64,000 bases of DNA from Micropruina sp. Lineage in GTDB: Bacteria; Actinomycetota; Actinomycetes; Propionibacteriales; Propionibacteriaceae. Under the pieces are notes generated by a model. The model was not told the DNA's origin, did not search any database, and was given only the letters and a program-made list of their open reading frames with translations. The translations under genes and the position numbers were made by a program. Shown here piece after piece: positions 7,846-16,092 of this stretch (positions are counted from its first letter, which is position 1; each line of letters starts with the position of its first letter). The stretch spans positions 186,001-250,000 of the forward strand of contig JADJVZ010000011.1 in NCBI GenBank assembly GCA_016716635.1. The letters run 5' to 3'.

Positions 7846-8727
7846 ATGCCATCGCCTGTGTTCGGTCGCCTGCTGACCGCCATGATCACGCCGTTCAACG
7901 CTGACGGAAGTGTCAATCTCGCTGAGGCCAAGCGTCTGGCGGCGTTTCTCGTGGACGATTGTGGTCACGACGGGCTCGTGATCAACGGCACCACAGGCGA
8001 AGCCCCGACCACCAGCGACGCCGAGAAAGCCGACCTGATTGCGGCTGTCAAGGAAGCGGTGGGCGGCCGGGCCGCAGTGGTGGCCGGCGTCGGGACGTTC
8101 AACACGGCCCACACGATCGAACTGGCCAAGCAGGCGCAGGCGTCGGGTGCGGACGGCCTCCTGGTCGTGACGCCGTACTATTCGAACCCCCCACAGGACG
8201 CAATCGCGGCGCACTTTCTGACAGTGGCCGAGGCGTCGAATCTGCCGATCGCGATCTACGACATCCCGCACCGCGCCGGGCGTCCGGTGGAGACCGAGAC
8301 GTTGATCCGCGTCGCCCAACATCCGCGCATCGTCGCGGTGAAGGACGCCAAGAGCAATGTCGTGGCGTCCTCGCAGGTGATGGCGGCCTGCGATCTGGCG
8401 TACTACTCCGGCGATGACGCCTACACGCTGCCCCTGATGGCGGTCGGTGGGGTCGGCGTCATCGGAACCTCGACCCACTTCACCGGGTTGCGCACAAAGG
8501 CGATGATCGAGGCGTTCGTCCGCGGTGACACCGCCGGGGCCTTGGCGCTTCACCGAGAGTTGTTGCCGGTGTTCACCGGGGTTTTCGCCACCCAGGGCGT
8601 CATGCTCGTCAAAGCGGGGCTCGCCTCGCGCGGGTTTGCCCCGGGCTCGGTGCGCGCCCCCCTGCTGCCAGCCAACGCCGAACAGACGGCTACGTTCGTC
8701 GCTCTGCTCGACGCCGCAAACCTGTAA
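7846..8727 (+). CDS. dapA: 4-hydroxy-tetrahydrodipicolinate synthase DapA
   Basis: 293 aa TIM barrel. It condenses pyruvate with aspartate semialdehyde in lysine/diaminopimelate synthesis. NGTTGEAPT (pyruvate-carboxylate loop), the catalytic-triad Tyr in VVTPYYSNPP, and the Schiff-base lysine in VAVKDAKSN (about residue 165) are present. Length is standard. The paralogue question (some actinobacteria have several dapA-like aldolases) cannot be settled here, but all DHDPS motifs are intact. Confidence 0.93.
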   Translation: MPSPVFGRLLTAMITPFNADGSVNLAEAKRLAAFLVDDCGHDGLVINGTTGEAPTTSDAEKADLIAAVKEAVGGRAAVVAGVGTFNTAHTIELAKQAQASGADGLLVVTPYYSNPPQDAIAAHFLTVAEASNLPIAIYDIPHRAGRPVETETLIRVAQHPRIVAVKDAKSNVVASSQVMAACDLAYYSGDDAYTLPLMAVGGVGVIGTSTHFTGLRTKAMIEAFVRGDTAGALALHRELLPVFTGVFATQGVMLVKAGLASRGFAPGSVRAPLLPANAEQTATFVALLDAANL

Positions 8728-8747
8728 CCGGGAGGCGCGACCCCCGA

Positions 8748-9134
8748 ATGGACTTCAATCTTCCCGAGCTCCTCATCTTGGTGGTGCTCGCAGTCATCAT
8801 CTTCGGGCCCGAGAAGTTGCCCGAGATGGCGCGGAAGTCTGCCCGGTTGGTGTCTTACCTGCGCGGCATCGCGAATAATGCCCGCACGCAACTGCGCGAG
8901 GAACTCGGCCCGGAGTTCGCCGACATTAAGCTCAGCGATCTCAATCCGCGGGCCCTGGCCAGCCGAATCATGAGCGCCGAGGACCTCTCCGACCTGCAAT
9001 CCATCCAGGACGAACTCAAGGGCGTGGCCCAGACGATTCAAGCCGTCCCGGTGGAGGCCCAGGCCGCGCTGGATGCCACGTACCCCAATGTGCCCGTCCC
9101 CGTGGTCGTCCGATTCGATTCTGAGGCGACCTGA
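8748..9134 (+). CDS. tatB: Sec-independent translocase subunit TatB
   Basis: 128 aa. One N-terminal membrane helix (LPELLILVVLAVIIFGPEKLP) with the conserved FGPEKLPE hinge is followed by an amphipathic helix and a charged C-terminal region, typical of TatB rather than the shorter TatA. TatB binds twin-arginine signal peptides together with TatC. No tatA or tatC is adjacent. Confidence 0.92.
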   Translation: MDFNLPELLILVVLAVIIFGPEKLPEMARKSARLVSYLRGIANNARTQLREELGPEFADIKLSDLNPRALASRIMSAEDLSDLQSIQDELKGVAQTIQAVPVEAQAALDATYPNVPVPVVVRFDSEAT

Positions 9135-9185
9135 CAGCTGTGTCCCGGTGGCTGCGTTCGCCGTCGGCGAGGTAGCCTGCGAGGC

Positions 9186-10448
9186 GTGAGTGGACCCCAG
9201 ACGGTGATTTTCACCTCCCGTATCAAGGACCTACCCCTCATGGACGACACGGGCGACCAAGTGGGGCGGGTTCGAGACGTCGTCATCACCAACCGCGCCA
9301 GCAATCGGGCGCCGCGGGTGAAGGGCTTGGTGTGTGAGTTGCTGGCGCGACGCCAGATCTTCTTCCCCATGGAACGCATCCACACCATCGACACCAACCA
9401 GGTCGTCATTTCGGGTGTCGTGAACACCAAGCGATTCGCTCGGCGGGAGCGCGAGATGCTCGTCGTGGCGGACCTGTTCGACGCCAAGGTGGTCCGACGG
9501 GACGACCCCAAGAGCTACACGGTGTTCGATGTGGGCTTCAAGCTCGTCCGCGCCCGGGAGTGGGAGATCAGCGAGATCGCCCTGCGTGAAGCGAACCGCC
9601 CCCGCCCCTGGCAGCGCGGCGCGGTTCAGATCGTCCCGTGGACCGAAATTCCCCAGCTTTCGGCGATGAACGAGAAGCTGGCGGATCAACTGGTGGCACG
9701 CCTTACTGAGATGCCCGCCGCCGACGTGGCCCGCGAGCTGCACGATATGACCCCGCAGCGCCGGGCCGAGGTCGTCCGGGCGATGGACGACGAGACCCTG
9801 GCCGAGGCGCTGGAGGAGTTGCCCGAGGACGAGCAGGTCGCCGTCATCGCCTCCCTCGACACCGAGCGTGCCGCCGACGTCTTGGACGAGATGGATCCCG
9901 ACGACGCCGCCGACCTCATCGCCGAACTCGAACCCGGCATGGCCGAAGACATCCTCACGCGCATGGAGCCCGACGAGGCCCGCGACGTCCGCACCCTGCT
10001 CGCTTACGACCGCGGCACTGCCGGTGGTCTCATGAACCCCGAACCGGTGGTTCTGGCTCCCGGCGCCACGGTGGCCGACGCGCTCGCGCTGCTGCGCCAC
10101 GAGGAGGTCACCCCGGCGATGGCCGCCTTGGCGTTCTTGTGTCGTCCGCCGCTGGATACGCCGACCGGTCGTTACTTGGGGGGCGTGCACATTCAACGGC
10201 TGCTGCGGGAGCCACCGTCCGCCCTCGCCGCGACAGTGATCGACAACGCGATCGCGCCGCTGCGTCCGGATTTCAACGTGGCCCAGGTGAGCCGCTACTT
10301 CGCGACCTACGACCTGGTCTGCGCGCCGGTCGTCGACGCGGACGGACGCCTGCTGGGCGCGGTCACCGTGGACGATGTTCTTGACCATTTGCTGCCCGAG
10401 GACTGGCGCGGCATCCAGCTCGACGAGGAAGGGGTGAAGCATGGCTGA
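9186..10448 (+). CDS. PRC-barrel / MgtE_N / CBS domain protein without membrane domain
   Basis: 420 aa from GTG 9186. Residues 1-80 resemble a PRC-barrel (VIFTSRIKDLPLMDDTGDQV). Residues 165-270 form the helical MgtE N domain with repeated acidic units (MDDETLAEALEELPEDEQ, LDEMDPDDAADLIAELE). Two CBS repeats follow to the C-terminus. The five-helix Mg2+ channel of MgtE is absent. A Mg2+- or nucleotide-sensing regulator is inferred. Its stop overlaps the DUF1003 gene by 8 bp, suggesting a membrane partner; the same pairing occurs in mycobacteria. Confidence 0.85.
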   Translation: MSGPQTVIFTSRIKDLPLMDDTGDQVGRVRDVVITNRASNRAPRVKGLVCELLARRQIFFPMERIHTIDTNQVVISGVVNTKRFARREREMLVVADLFDAKVVRRDDPKSYTVFDVGFKLVRAREWEISEIALREANRPRPWQRGAVQIVPWTEIPQLSAMNEKLADQLVARLTEMPAADVARELHDMTPQRRAEVVRAMDDETLAEALEELPEDEQVAVIASLDTERAADVLDEMDPDDAADLIAELEPGMAEDILTRMEPDEARDVRTLLAYDRGTAGGLMNPEPVVLAPGATVADALALLRHEEVTPAMAALAFLCRPPLDTPTGRYLGGVHIQRLLREPPSALAATVIDNAIAPLRPDFNVAQVSRYFATYDLVCAPVVDADGRLLGAVTVDDVLDHLLPEDWRGIQLDEEGVKHG

Positions 10449-10971
10449 CAACGGAGGACGTCTCAACACACCAGGGCGCCGACCCCAATTCCTGCCCAAG
10501 TTCGAGGACGACTTCTTCGGCCGATTCTCGGAGGCCTTCGCCCGCTACATGGGCACCGCCAAGTTCCTGCTCTGGATGACCATCCTCATCGTGGCGTGGG
10601 TGCTGTGGAACGCCTATGCGCCTAACCCTTGGGCGCCTGACCGGTTCCCGTTCCTGTTCTTGACGTTGGCGCTGTCGCTGCAGGCCTCCTACGCCGCACC
10701 CCTGATCCTGCTGGCGCAGAACCGCCAGGAGGCCCGGGATCGGGTCAACCTAGAGCGCGATCGTCGGATCGCCGCCCAGAGCAAGGCCGACATGGACTTC
10801 CTCGCTCGGGAAATCGCCTCCCTCCGCATGCGGATGAACGACGTCGCCACCCGCGACTTCATCCGCTCGGAACTGCGCGATCTGCTCAGCGACCTTGAGG
10901 AGAGCCGCGACGCCGAACGGCGGGAGACTGAACGTCGCCAGGGGGAGCACGCCTCGTCGGCGGCCCACTGA
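10441..10971 (+). CDS. DUF1003 membrane protein
   Basis: 176 aa. The DUF1003 core is two membrane helices (about residues 38-57 and 66-88) separated by a short conserved loop NPWAPDRFPF, then a charged C-terminal coiled coil rich in Arg/Glu. Function unknown. It overlaps the MgtE_N/CBS gene by 8 bp, so translation is coupled, and the charged tail could contact that cytoplasmic regulator; this contact is inference. Confidence 0.88.
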   Translation: MADNGGRLNTPGRRPQFLPKFEDDFFGRFSEAFARYMGTAKFLLWMTILIVAWVLWNAYAPNPWAPDRFPFLFLTLALSLQASYAAPLILLAQNRQEARDRVNLERDRRIAAQSKADMDFLAREIASLRMRMNDVATRDFIRSELRDLLSDLEESRDAERRETERRQGEHASSAAH

Positions 10972-11034
10972 CCCGCGTGCGGGGGAGCTGTCGCGGGCAC
11001 GTCGGATCCGGCTGGTCGGGTTATCCTTGCGAGC

Positions 11035-12186
11035 GTGTCTGAAGAGCTAACCACCCACGTCGAAGCCGCCCTCGCGACGGTCATTGACCCCGAGATCCGT
11101 CGTCCCATCACCGACCTGGGCATGGTGTCCGGTCTTGAGGTGACCGCGGACGGGGTCGTCAGCCTCACCATCTTGTTGACGATCGCCGCTTGTCCGCTGT
11201 CGTCGACCATCGAGAACGACGCTCGCTTAGCGCTCTCCAAGGTTCCCGGGGTGACCGAGGTGCGACTCAAGCTGGGCGCCATGAACGACGAGCAGCGCGC
11301 CGAGATGCGGACGTTGCTGCGCGGAGGCGTGCCGGCGAAGGAGATCCCCTTCACCAAGCCCGGCAACACCACCCAGATCATCTGCGTGGCCTCCGGCAAG
11401 GGCGGCGTCGGCAAGTCGTCCGTCACCGTGAACTTGGCGCTCGCCTTGGCGCAGCGCGGCAAGTCCGTCGGCATCTTGGATGCCGACATCTACGGCCACT
11501 CGATCCCGGCGATGCTCGGCCTCGCGGACGCCGTCCCGACGGCTGTGGACGACATGCTGATGCCCGTCCCGTCCTTGGGGCTCAAGGTGATTTCCATCGG
11601 CATGCTCAAGGAGTCGCGCGACCAGGTGATCGCTTGGCGCGGACCCATCCTCGACAAGGCGCTGTTCCAGCTGCTGACCGACGTCTACTGGGGTGACCTG
11701 GACTTCCTGCTGCTCGACCTGCCGCCCGGCACCGGCGATGTGGCGCTGTCGATCGGGCAGCGGCTGCCGCACTCCGAGGTGCTCGTCGTGACCACGCCGC
11801 AGGTGGCCGCGGCCGAGGTTGCTGAGCGCGCCGGCACGATGGCCTCCATGATGAACCAGCGCGTCATCGGCGTGGTGGAGAACATGGGCTACCTCGAGGT
11901 CGTGTGTCCGCACTGCGACGAGTCGCACCAGGTGGACGTCTTCGGTTCGGGCGGCGGCCAGGAGGTCGCCGAGACCCTCACCGCGCGGCTTGGCTACGAG
12001 GTGCCGCTGTTGGCGCGCGTCCCGCTGGCGCCCGCGCTGCGCGTGGCCGGCGACGAGGGCGTGCCTCTGGTCGCCACCGACCCATCCAGCCCGGCTGCCG
12101 TGGCTCTGGAGGGCCTCGCGGAGCATCTCGCCACCCGCAAGCGCGGCATGGCCGGCAAGTTGCTCGGGGTGACCCCTGTCGGCTGA
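11035..12186 (+). CDS. mrp: Mrp/ApbC Fe-S cluster carrier ATPase
   Basis: 383 aa from GTG 11035. An N-terminal DUF59/MIP18 domain (residues 1-80) is followed by the ATPase domain with deviant Walker A CVASGKGGVGKSSVTVNL and the cluster-binding pair VVCPHCDE near residue 285. It carries and transfers Fe-S clusters to apoproteins. Length and domain order match actinobacterial Mrp. The intergenic element A begins 70 bp after it. Confidence 0.93.
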   Translation: MSEELTTHVEAALATVIDPEIRRPITDLGMVSGLEVTADGVVSLTILLTIAACPLSSTIENDARLALSKVPGVTEVRLKLGAMNDEQRAEMRTLLRGGVPAKEIPFTKPGNTTQIICVASGKGGVGKSSVTVNLALALAQRGKSVGILDADIYGHSIPAMLGLADAVPTAVDDMLMPVPSLGLKVISIGMLKESRDQVIAWRGPILDKALFQLLTDVYWGDLDFLLLDLPPGTGDVALSIGQRLPHSEVLVVTTPQVAAAEVAERAGTMASMMNQRVIGVVENMGYLEVVCPHCDESHQVDVFGSGGGQEVAETLTARLGYEVPLLARVPLAPALRVAGDEGVPLVATDPSSPAAVALEGLAEHLATRKRGMAGKLLGVTPVG

Positions 12187-12255
12187 CCCCGGTTGGCGTG
12201 CCCCCCGGCCGATCCGACCCCGGACGTTCGTCCGCGGCACCCCCCTTTTCCACCG

Positions 12256-12324
12256 ACCTTGCTGGCGCTAGGCGTCTTTGCTGGCGACATTGCGCCAGCA
12301 AAGATGGCAAACGCCAGCAAGGTG
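12256..12324. repeat. 69-bp nested palindrome, copy A
   Basis: Two nested stems. The outer is ACCTTGCTGGCG paired with CGCCAGCAAGGT at 12313-12323 and neighbours; the inner is CTTTGCTGGCG paired with CGCCAGCAAAG, loop ACATTG. A copy of identical length lies at 60553-60621, where inner-stem substitutions are compensatory. A partial extra unit (GCTAGCGCCAGCAAGGTG) follows at about 12327-12345. It fills the mrp-to-CoA-lyase gap. Could be a terminator-like RNA or REP-type element. Confidence 0.85.
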
Positions 12325-12443
12325 TCGCTAGCGCCAGCAAGGTGCCGCTAGCGCCAGTGGCGTGGCGACACCGGTCACGGGGTGCGAAGGCGGCGGCGTC
12401 CAGGGTGCTGTGGGCCACGGGGCCGGGCTTTAGGCTGACTTTC

Positions 12444-13367
12444 GTGACTGCTACTCGCCGCACTGTGCTGGCTGTTCCCGGGTCGTCCGATCGGTTCATC
12501 GCGAAGGCCCGCGGGCTCGCCGTAGACGCCTTGTTCCTCGACCTGGAGGACGCCGTCGCCCCCGCCGTGAAGGTCGAGTCGCGGGCGCGGATCGTGGCGG
12601 CGCTCAATGATCCGACGGGATTTACCGCGCCGCTGGTGACCGTCCGCGTCAACGACTGGACGAGCCCCTGGACCTACGGCGATGTCGTCGATGTGGTCGA
12701 AGGTGCCGGGGCGCAGATCGCGGCGATCGTCCTGCCGAAGGTGACCTGCCCCGAACACGTCGTGGCCCTCGACCTCCTCCTCACCCAGGTCGAGCGCACC
12801 GCCGGGCTGCCCGTCGGGCGCATCGGCCTGGAGGTGCAGATCGAGGACGCTCTCGGGCTGCTCAACGTGGCGGCTATCGCCAAGGCCAGCCCACGCCTTC
12901 AGACCCTGGTGTTCGGGCCCGGGGACTTCATGGCCTCCCTCGGCATGGCGGGGCTCAACGTGGGGGCGCAGCCCGAGGGCTACCCCGCAGACGCATTCCA
13001 CCACGTCCTGATGAGCATCCTGGTCGCAGCGCGGGCGAACGGGCTGCAGGCCATCGATGGTCCGTTCGTGGCGATCCGCGACATGGAGGGGTTCCGGGCG
13101 TCCGCGCGGCGGGCGGCGGCCTTGGGCTACGACGGCAAGTGGGTGCTGCATCCCGATCAGGTGGCGGCCGGCAACGAGATCTTCACGCCCTCCGCGGCGC
13201 ACCTGGGGCGGGCCGGTCGGATCATGGCCGCCTACGCCGCCGCCACCGCTGCGGCGGGGGGAGCGGTGGGGGCCATCGTCGTCGACGACGAAATGGTGGA
13301 CGAAGCCGGGGTCAAGCTGGCCGCGGCCATCGTGGCGCGTGGGCGGGCGTCCGCGGGGACTGCCTGA
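12444..13367 (+). CDS. CitE-like CoA ester lyase (HpcH/HpaI aldolase family)
   Basis: 307 aa from GTG 12444. Features of the CitE/malyl-CoA lyase family are present: VPGSSDRFIAKA, FLDLEDAVAP (metal-binding Asp/Glu), VQIEDALGLLN, and a C-terminal GKWVLHPDQV motif. Members cleave citramalyl-CoA, malyl-CoA or hydroxymethyl-acyl-CoA thioesters. No citrate lyase alpha/gamma subunits are nearby, so this is a stand-alone type; the CoA substrate cannot be told from sequence. The upstream open frame is an mrp shadow. Confidence 0.87.
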   Translation: MTATRRTVLAVPGSSDRFIAKARGLAVDALFLDLEDAVAPAVKVESRARIVAALNDPTGFTAPLVTVRVNDWTSPWTYGDVVDVVEGAGAQIAAIVLPKVTCPEHVVALDLLLTQVERTAGLPVGRIGLEVQIEDALGLLNVAAIAKASPRLQTLVFGPGDFMASLGMAGLNVGAQPEGYPADAFHHVLMSILVAARANGLQAIDGPFVAIRDMEGFRASARRAAALGYDGKWVLHPDQVAAGNEIFTPSAAHLGRAGRIMAAYAAATAAAGGAVGAIVVDDEMVDEAGVKLAAAIVARGRASAGTA

Positions 13368-13440
13368 GTTTCCCGCCCGAGCTCGTCCGAATCGATGCCG
13401 ATGAGCGCTGAGAGCGACATAGGGCCGTCCGCCGAGACGA

Positions 13441-13481
13441 CAAAGGCCGCCGGGGCTCAGGTGAGCGTCCGGCGGCCTTTG
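13441..13481. terminator. Hairpin terminator between CoA lyase and HPr genes
   Basis: CAAAGGCCGCCGG pairs with CCGGCGGCCTTTG across a 15-nt loop. It lies between convergent genes and ends in TTT/AAA on both sides, so it can act in both directions. Confidence 0.85.
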
Positions 13482-13493
13482 CGGGTTGTGGGA

Positions 13494-13751
13494 TCAGGCG
13501 TCGAGGTCAGTCTCGATCATGCCCGCGATGAGCTCGACAGCGTCAGCGTTGTCGGAGGTCACGGTGACAACGGTGCCCTTGGCGGCACCGAGCGTCATGA
13601 TCATGAGGGTCGAAGCGGCATCAACGGCGTCGCCGCCTTCGACACTGAGCTCGATGTCGTCGTCGAACGCCGCCGCTGCCTGAGAGATGAGAGTCGCGGG
13701 ACGCGCGTGGAGTCCGACGGCGGACGCCACGATGACGGTCTTGCTGGGCAT
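13494..13751 (-). CDS. ptsH: HPr phosphocarrier protein
   Basis: 85 aa. The phospho-accepting His15 lies in GLHARPA, and a Ser (residue 47, AASTLM) occupies the regulatory Ser46 position. HPr passes phosphate from enzyme I to sugar-specific EII proteins. ATG 13751 is used rather than the upstream in-frame ATG because the family starts at this point. No other PTS gene is near. The promoter region is shared with the divergent membrane protein. Confidence 0.93.
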   Translation of the reverse strand: MPSKTVIVASAVGLHARPATLISQAAAAFDDDIELSVEGGDAVDAASTLMIMTLGAAKGTVVTVTSDNADAVELIAGMIETDLDA

Positions 13752-13879
13752 TGAAGCTCCTTGTCCTTGGGGAGGTGATCGAAGCAGATCTGTTGGCAAT
13801 CCTAATGGGGCGGTGGGGCCAGGCGGGGGTGTACCGACGTTCGGTCTGTAGGCTTATGTGCGGGCGAAAGGACTTCCCT

Positions 13880-14737
13880 ATGACGCAATCGCAGCCCCGG
13901 CTCGGATCGCTCTTCAAATTGGAGTTTCCGCAGACCATCGGGACCTACGCCAGCTACGAAGAGGCGCAAGTCGCAGTCGACTACCTGGCCGACAACGAGT
14001 TCCCCGTCCAGAACCTCTGCATCGTCGGCACGGACCTTCGCACGCTCGAGCGGGTCACCGGGCGCCGCACCTGGTGGACGGCCGTCCTGCAGGGTGCCCA
14101 GCAGGGCATCACCATGGCGCTGATGTTCGGAGTCTTCTTGTGGATCTTCAACAACGGGGCGGTGGCGACCGGGCAGATTCTGGTCTTGTTAGGCCTCGGC
14201 ATGGCGATCAGCATCCTGTTCTCGGTGATCACTTATGCAGCGACACGGGGCCGCAAAGACTTCACGTCCGTCTCCCAGACGGTCGCTACCAAGTACGAGG
14301 TCTTGTGCGAGCACAAGGTCGTCTCCCAGGCCCGCGAGCTGGTCGCCGGAATGCCGGGCGCTCGCGCCGCGCAGTTCGATCCGCGTTTCGCGCCTCAGGC
14401 GCAGGGCGTCCAACCTCAGGGCCTGCCGGGAGGCTATCCGCCCGGGTATCCGCAGCCCTACCCCGGCGGCTACCCGCCGCCCTACCCGTATCCGGTGCAG
14501 CCCGCCTACCCGGGCCAGCCGGGATACCCGATGCAACCCGGCTACGCCTACCCGGCCCAGCCGGGGTATCCGACTCAATCCGGTTATGGTTCCCAGCCCA
14601 CGAGCGGGGTGGATCCCGGCGTGCAGCCGCTGCCCAGTCCGGAGGCTCCCGGCCCCGATGGCGGGCTGAACTATGGTTCCAACCCCTTCGCCCCGAAGCC
14701 CGAGGCTGATTCGCAGGGGCAAGACAAGAAGTCCTGA
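13880..14737 (+). CDS. General-stress-type membrane protein with Pro/Gly/Tyr-rich tail
   Basis: 285 aa. Residues 20-65 (IGTYASYEEAQVAVDYLADN) match the general stress protein 17M-like domain. Two membrane helices follow (about 80-103 and 107-128). The C-terminal third is low-complexity, with repeats such as PGYPMQPGYAYPAQPGY. Such proteins are common in actinobacteria and often labelled magnesium transporter without evidence. ATG 13880 is supported by AAAGGA upstream. Function unknown. Confidence 0.82.
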   Translation: MTQSQPRLGSLFKLEFPQTIGTYASYEEAQVAVDYLADNEFPVQNLCIVGTDLRTLERVTGRRTWWTAVLQGAQQGITMALMFGVFLWIFNNGAVATGQILVLLGLGMAISILFSVITYAATRGRKDFTSVSQTVATKYEVLCEHKVVSQARELVAGMPGARAAQFDPRFAPQAQGVQPQGLPGGYPPGYPQPYPGGYPPPYPYPVQPAYPGQPGYPMQPGYAYPAQPGYPTQSGYGSQPTSGVDPGVQPLPSPEAPGPDGGLNYGSNPFAPKPEADSQGQDKKS

Positions 14738-14841
14738 CCTGAGATCCCTGTCGGTGGCGTGCGATCGCGCGGCGCTCACGTTGCCGCAACCCACAGTGAG
14801 AGTGTTTGATGCGGTTCCCCAACGTTGCGTTGTGGTCCGGG

Positions 14842-15012
14842 CCCGGCGCTGAAGCGCCGATTGGAAACGTGGTCACCACAGGCACCCACTCGTGACCCAT
14901 GGCGGACACTGGTCGGCGCGAGGACGCACGACACGACGGCCTTGCAGGGTCCGCAATGGGCAAGAGTGAGCGGTGGAGGTGGCCACGTTTTGATCGGCGC
15001 GGCAGCGCCGGT
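14842..15012. repeat. Long imperfect inverted repeat in non-coding gap
   Basis: The 344-bp gap 14738-15081 holds no convincing gene. Inside it, about 68 nt on the left (CCGGCGCTGAAGCGCCGAT then AAACGTGG, CCACTC, CCCATGGCGGAC) are mirrored by the right arm 14945-15012, roughly 80 percent paired, with a 33-nt loop. It lies just after the 3' end of the minus-strand DUF559 gene and after the end of the plus-strand stress-protein gene, so it may be a bidirectional terminator or an element remnant. Confidence 0.65.
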
Positions 15013-15081
15013 GATCTCACGCGTGGGGGGGCCGTGCACCAGACGGCATCGAGGGTCCGGAATCGGGCCCCGGGCTGGACT

Positions 15082-15945
15082 TCAGCGTCGGCGCAGTCGC
15101 GCGAGGGTGGCCGTGATCGTGGCGACGAAGGCTTGCTCATCGTCGACCTGGGCTGCGGTGAACCGCAGGACGGTCCAGCCGTGGGCGATCAGCCGGGCGT
15201 CCCGGGCACGGTCCGCCTCAAAGCTGCTCCGGGAGTTGTGATAAGCCCAGCCGTCGATCTCGATGGCGAGGAGCTCCCGCTCGAAGGCGATATCGAGGAA
15301 CATCGTGGTGCGGCCAAGGGCGACCCGCACGTTGGTCCGCCACCCCGTGATGTGGGCCTGGCGAAGGTGCCGTTGCCCAAAGCGCTCGGGCTCGGACCAG
15401 GGGAGATCTCGCGAGTCCTCCACCAGCTCTTCTCGCTGGGCGTTGCCACGCCGGCCGGGGGTCTCGGCGAGCGTGCCGCGTAGAGCAGTCAGGGTGACGG
15501 CTCGTCGGCGCAGGGCCTCGTCGATAACGTTCCCACCCATGGAGGGGATCAGGTCGAGCACCGTGAGCGCCGGGCAGGTGATGGCGACCTGGCCGCGCCA
15601 GGTGATGTGGCCACCGTTGACGGCCCGGCGCTCCACCTTGAAGCTGCCGAACGAATCGCCTCCGTTCTTCCGCGCCACCACGATCGTGTCTGCCGGCAGC
15701 TCCGGCCACCAGGTGAGCGCCGCCGCCGTGCGCCCCGTGATGACGGCATCGGGCCAGGCAAGGCTTGCGGCCAGGGCTCTCAGAGGAAGGCTGTTCCTCG
15801 CGTTGCTTGGCCCATAGACACCCGGCGCCAGCCTGTCGAGCAGCCCGCGACTACATCGCCGACTTAATGCCGCCGCCAGATGCGGGTGCTGGGACCTGGT
15901 GACCAGCGCTTCCGTCTGGAGGAGGTCATCGAGAGAGAGCTTCAC
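15082..15945 (-). CDS. DUF559 endonuclease-like protein 1 with AbiEi-type N-terminus
   Basis: 287 aa. The N-terminal 100 residues resemble the winged-helix AbiEi antitoxin region (GLLDRLAPGVYG, then a TGRTAAALTWW motif). The C-terminus has the Vsr/PD-(D/E)XK-like DUF559 core: FLDIAFERELLAIEIDG, then WAYH, RARDARLIAHGWTVLRF. Genes of this type occur in multiple copies in actinobacteria; function unsettled (nuclease, defence or mobile-element related). A related gene is at 49740. Palindromic DNA flanks both ends: 14842-15012 and 16009-16085. Confidence 0.82.
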   Translation of the reverse strand: MKLSLDDLLQTEALVTRSQHPHLAAALSRRCSRGLLDRLAPGVYGPSNARNSLPLRALAASLAWPDAVITGRTAAALTWWPELPADTIVVARKNGGDSFGSFKVERRAVNGGHITWRGQVAITCPALTVLDLIPSMGGNVIDEALRRRAVTLTALRGTLAETPGRRGNAQREELVEDSRDLPWSEPERFGQRHLRQAHITGWRTNVRVALGRTTMFLDIAFERELLAIEIDGWAYHNSRSSFEADRARDARLIAHGWTVLRFTAAQVDDEQAFVATITATLARLRRR

Positions 15946-16008
15946 GCCTTTACGTTGGTCACTCAGGCCCGGGTTCCGTCACTCGTCAACAGGCCTTCTC
16001 TGCTCAGA

Positions 16009-16085
16009 TGCAACAAAACACGCGCTCGACCCCGTTTCGAGGGCTTTTGGCCCCAGATTCAGCGTCGAGCGCGTGTTTTGTTGCA
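16009..16085. repeat. 22-bp perfect inverted repeat with structured loop
   Basis: TGCAACAAAACACGCGCTCG (first 20 of 22 nt, 16009-16030) is repeated exactly inverted at 16064-16085 around a 33-nt loop, which itself contains GGGC..GCCC-type pairing. It lies between the trpB2 stop (16093) and the DUF559 gene 1 start (15945), all minus strand. It can serve as the trpB2 terminator, but the stem is unusually long and AT-rich at its base. Confidence 0.85.
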
Positions 16086-16092
16086 GTTCAGC

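Noticed and set aside
14400..14600. Tandem-repeat array
   Set aside because: The repeats encode the Pro/Gly/Tyr-rich tail of the membrane protein and follow codon periodicity.
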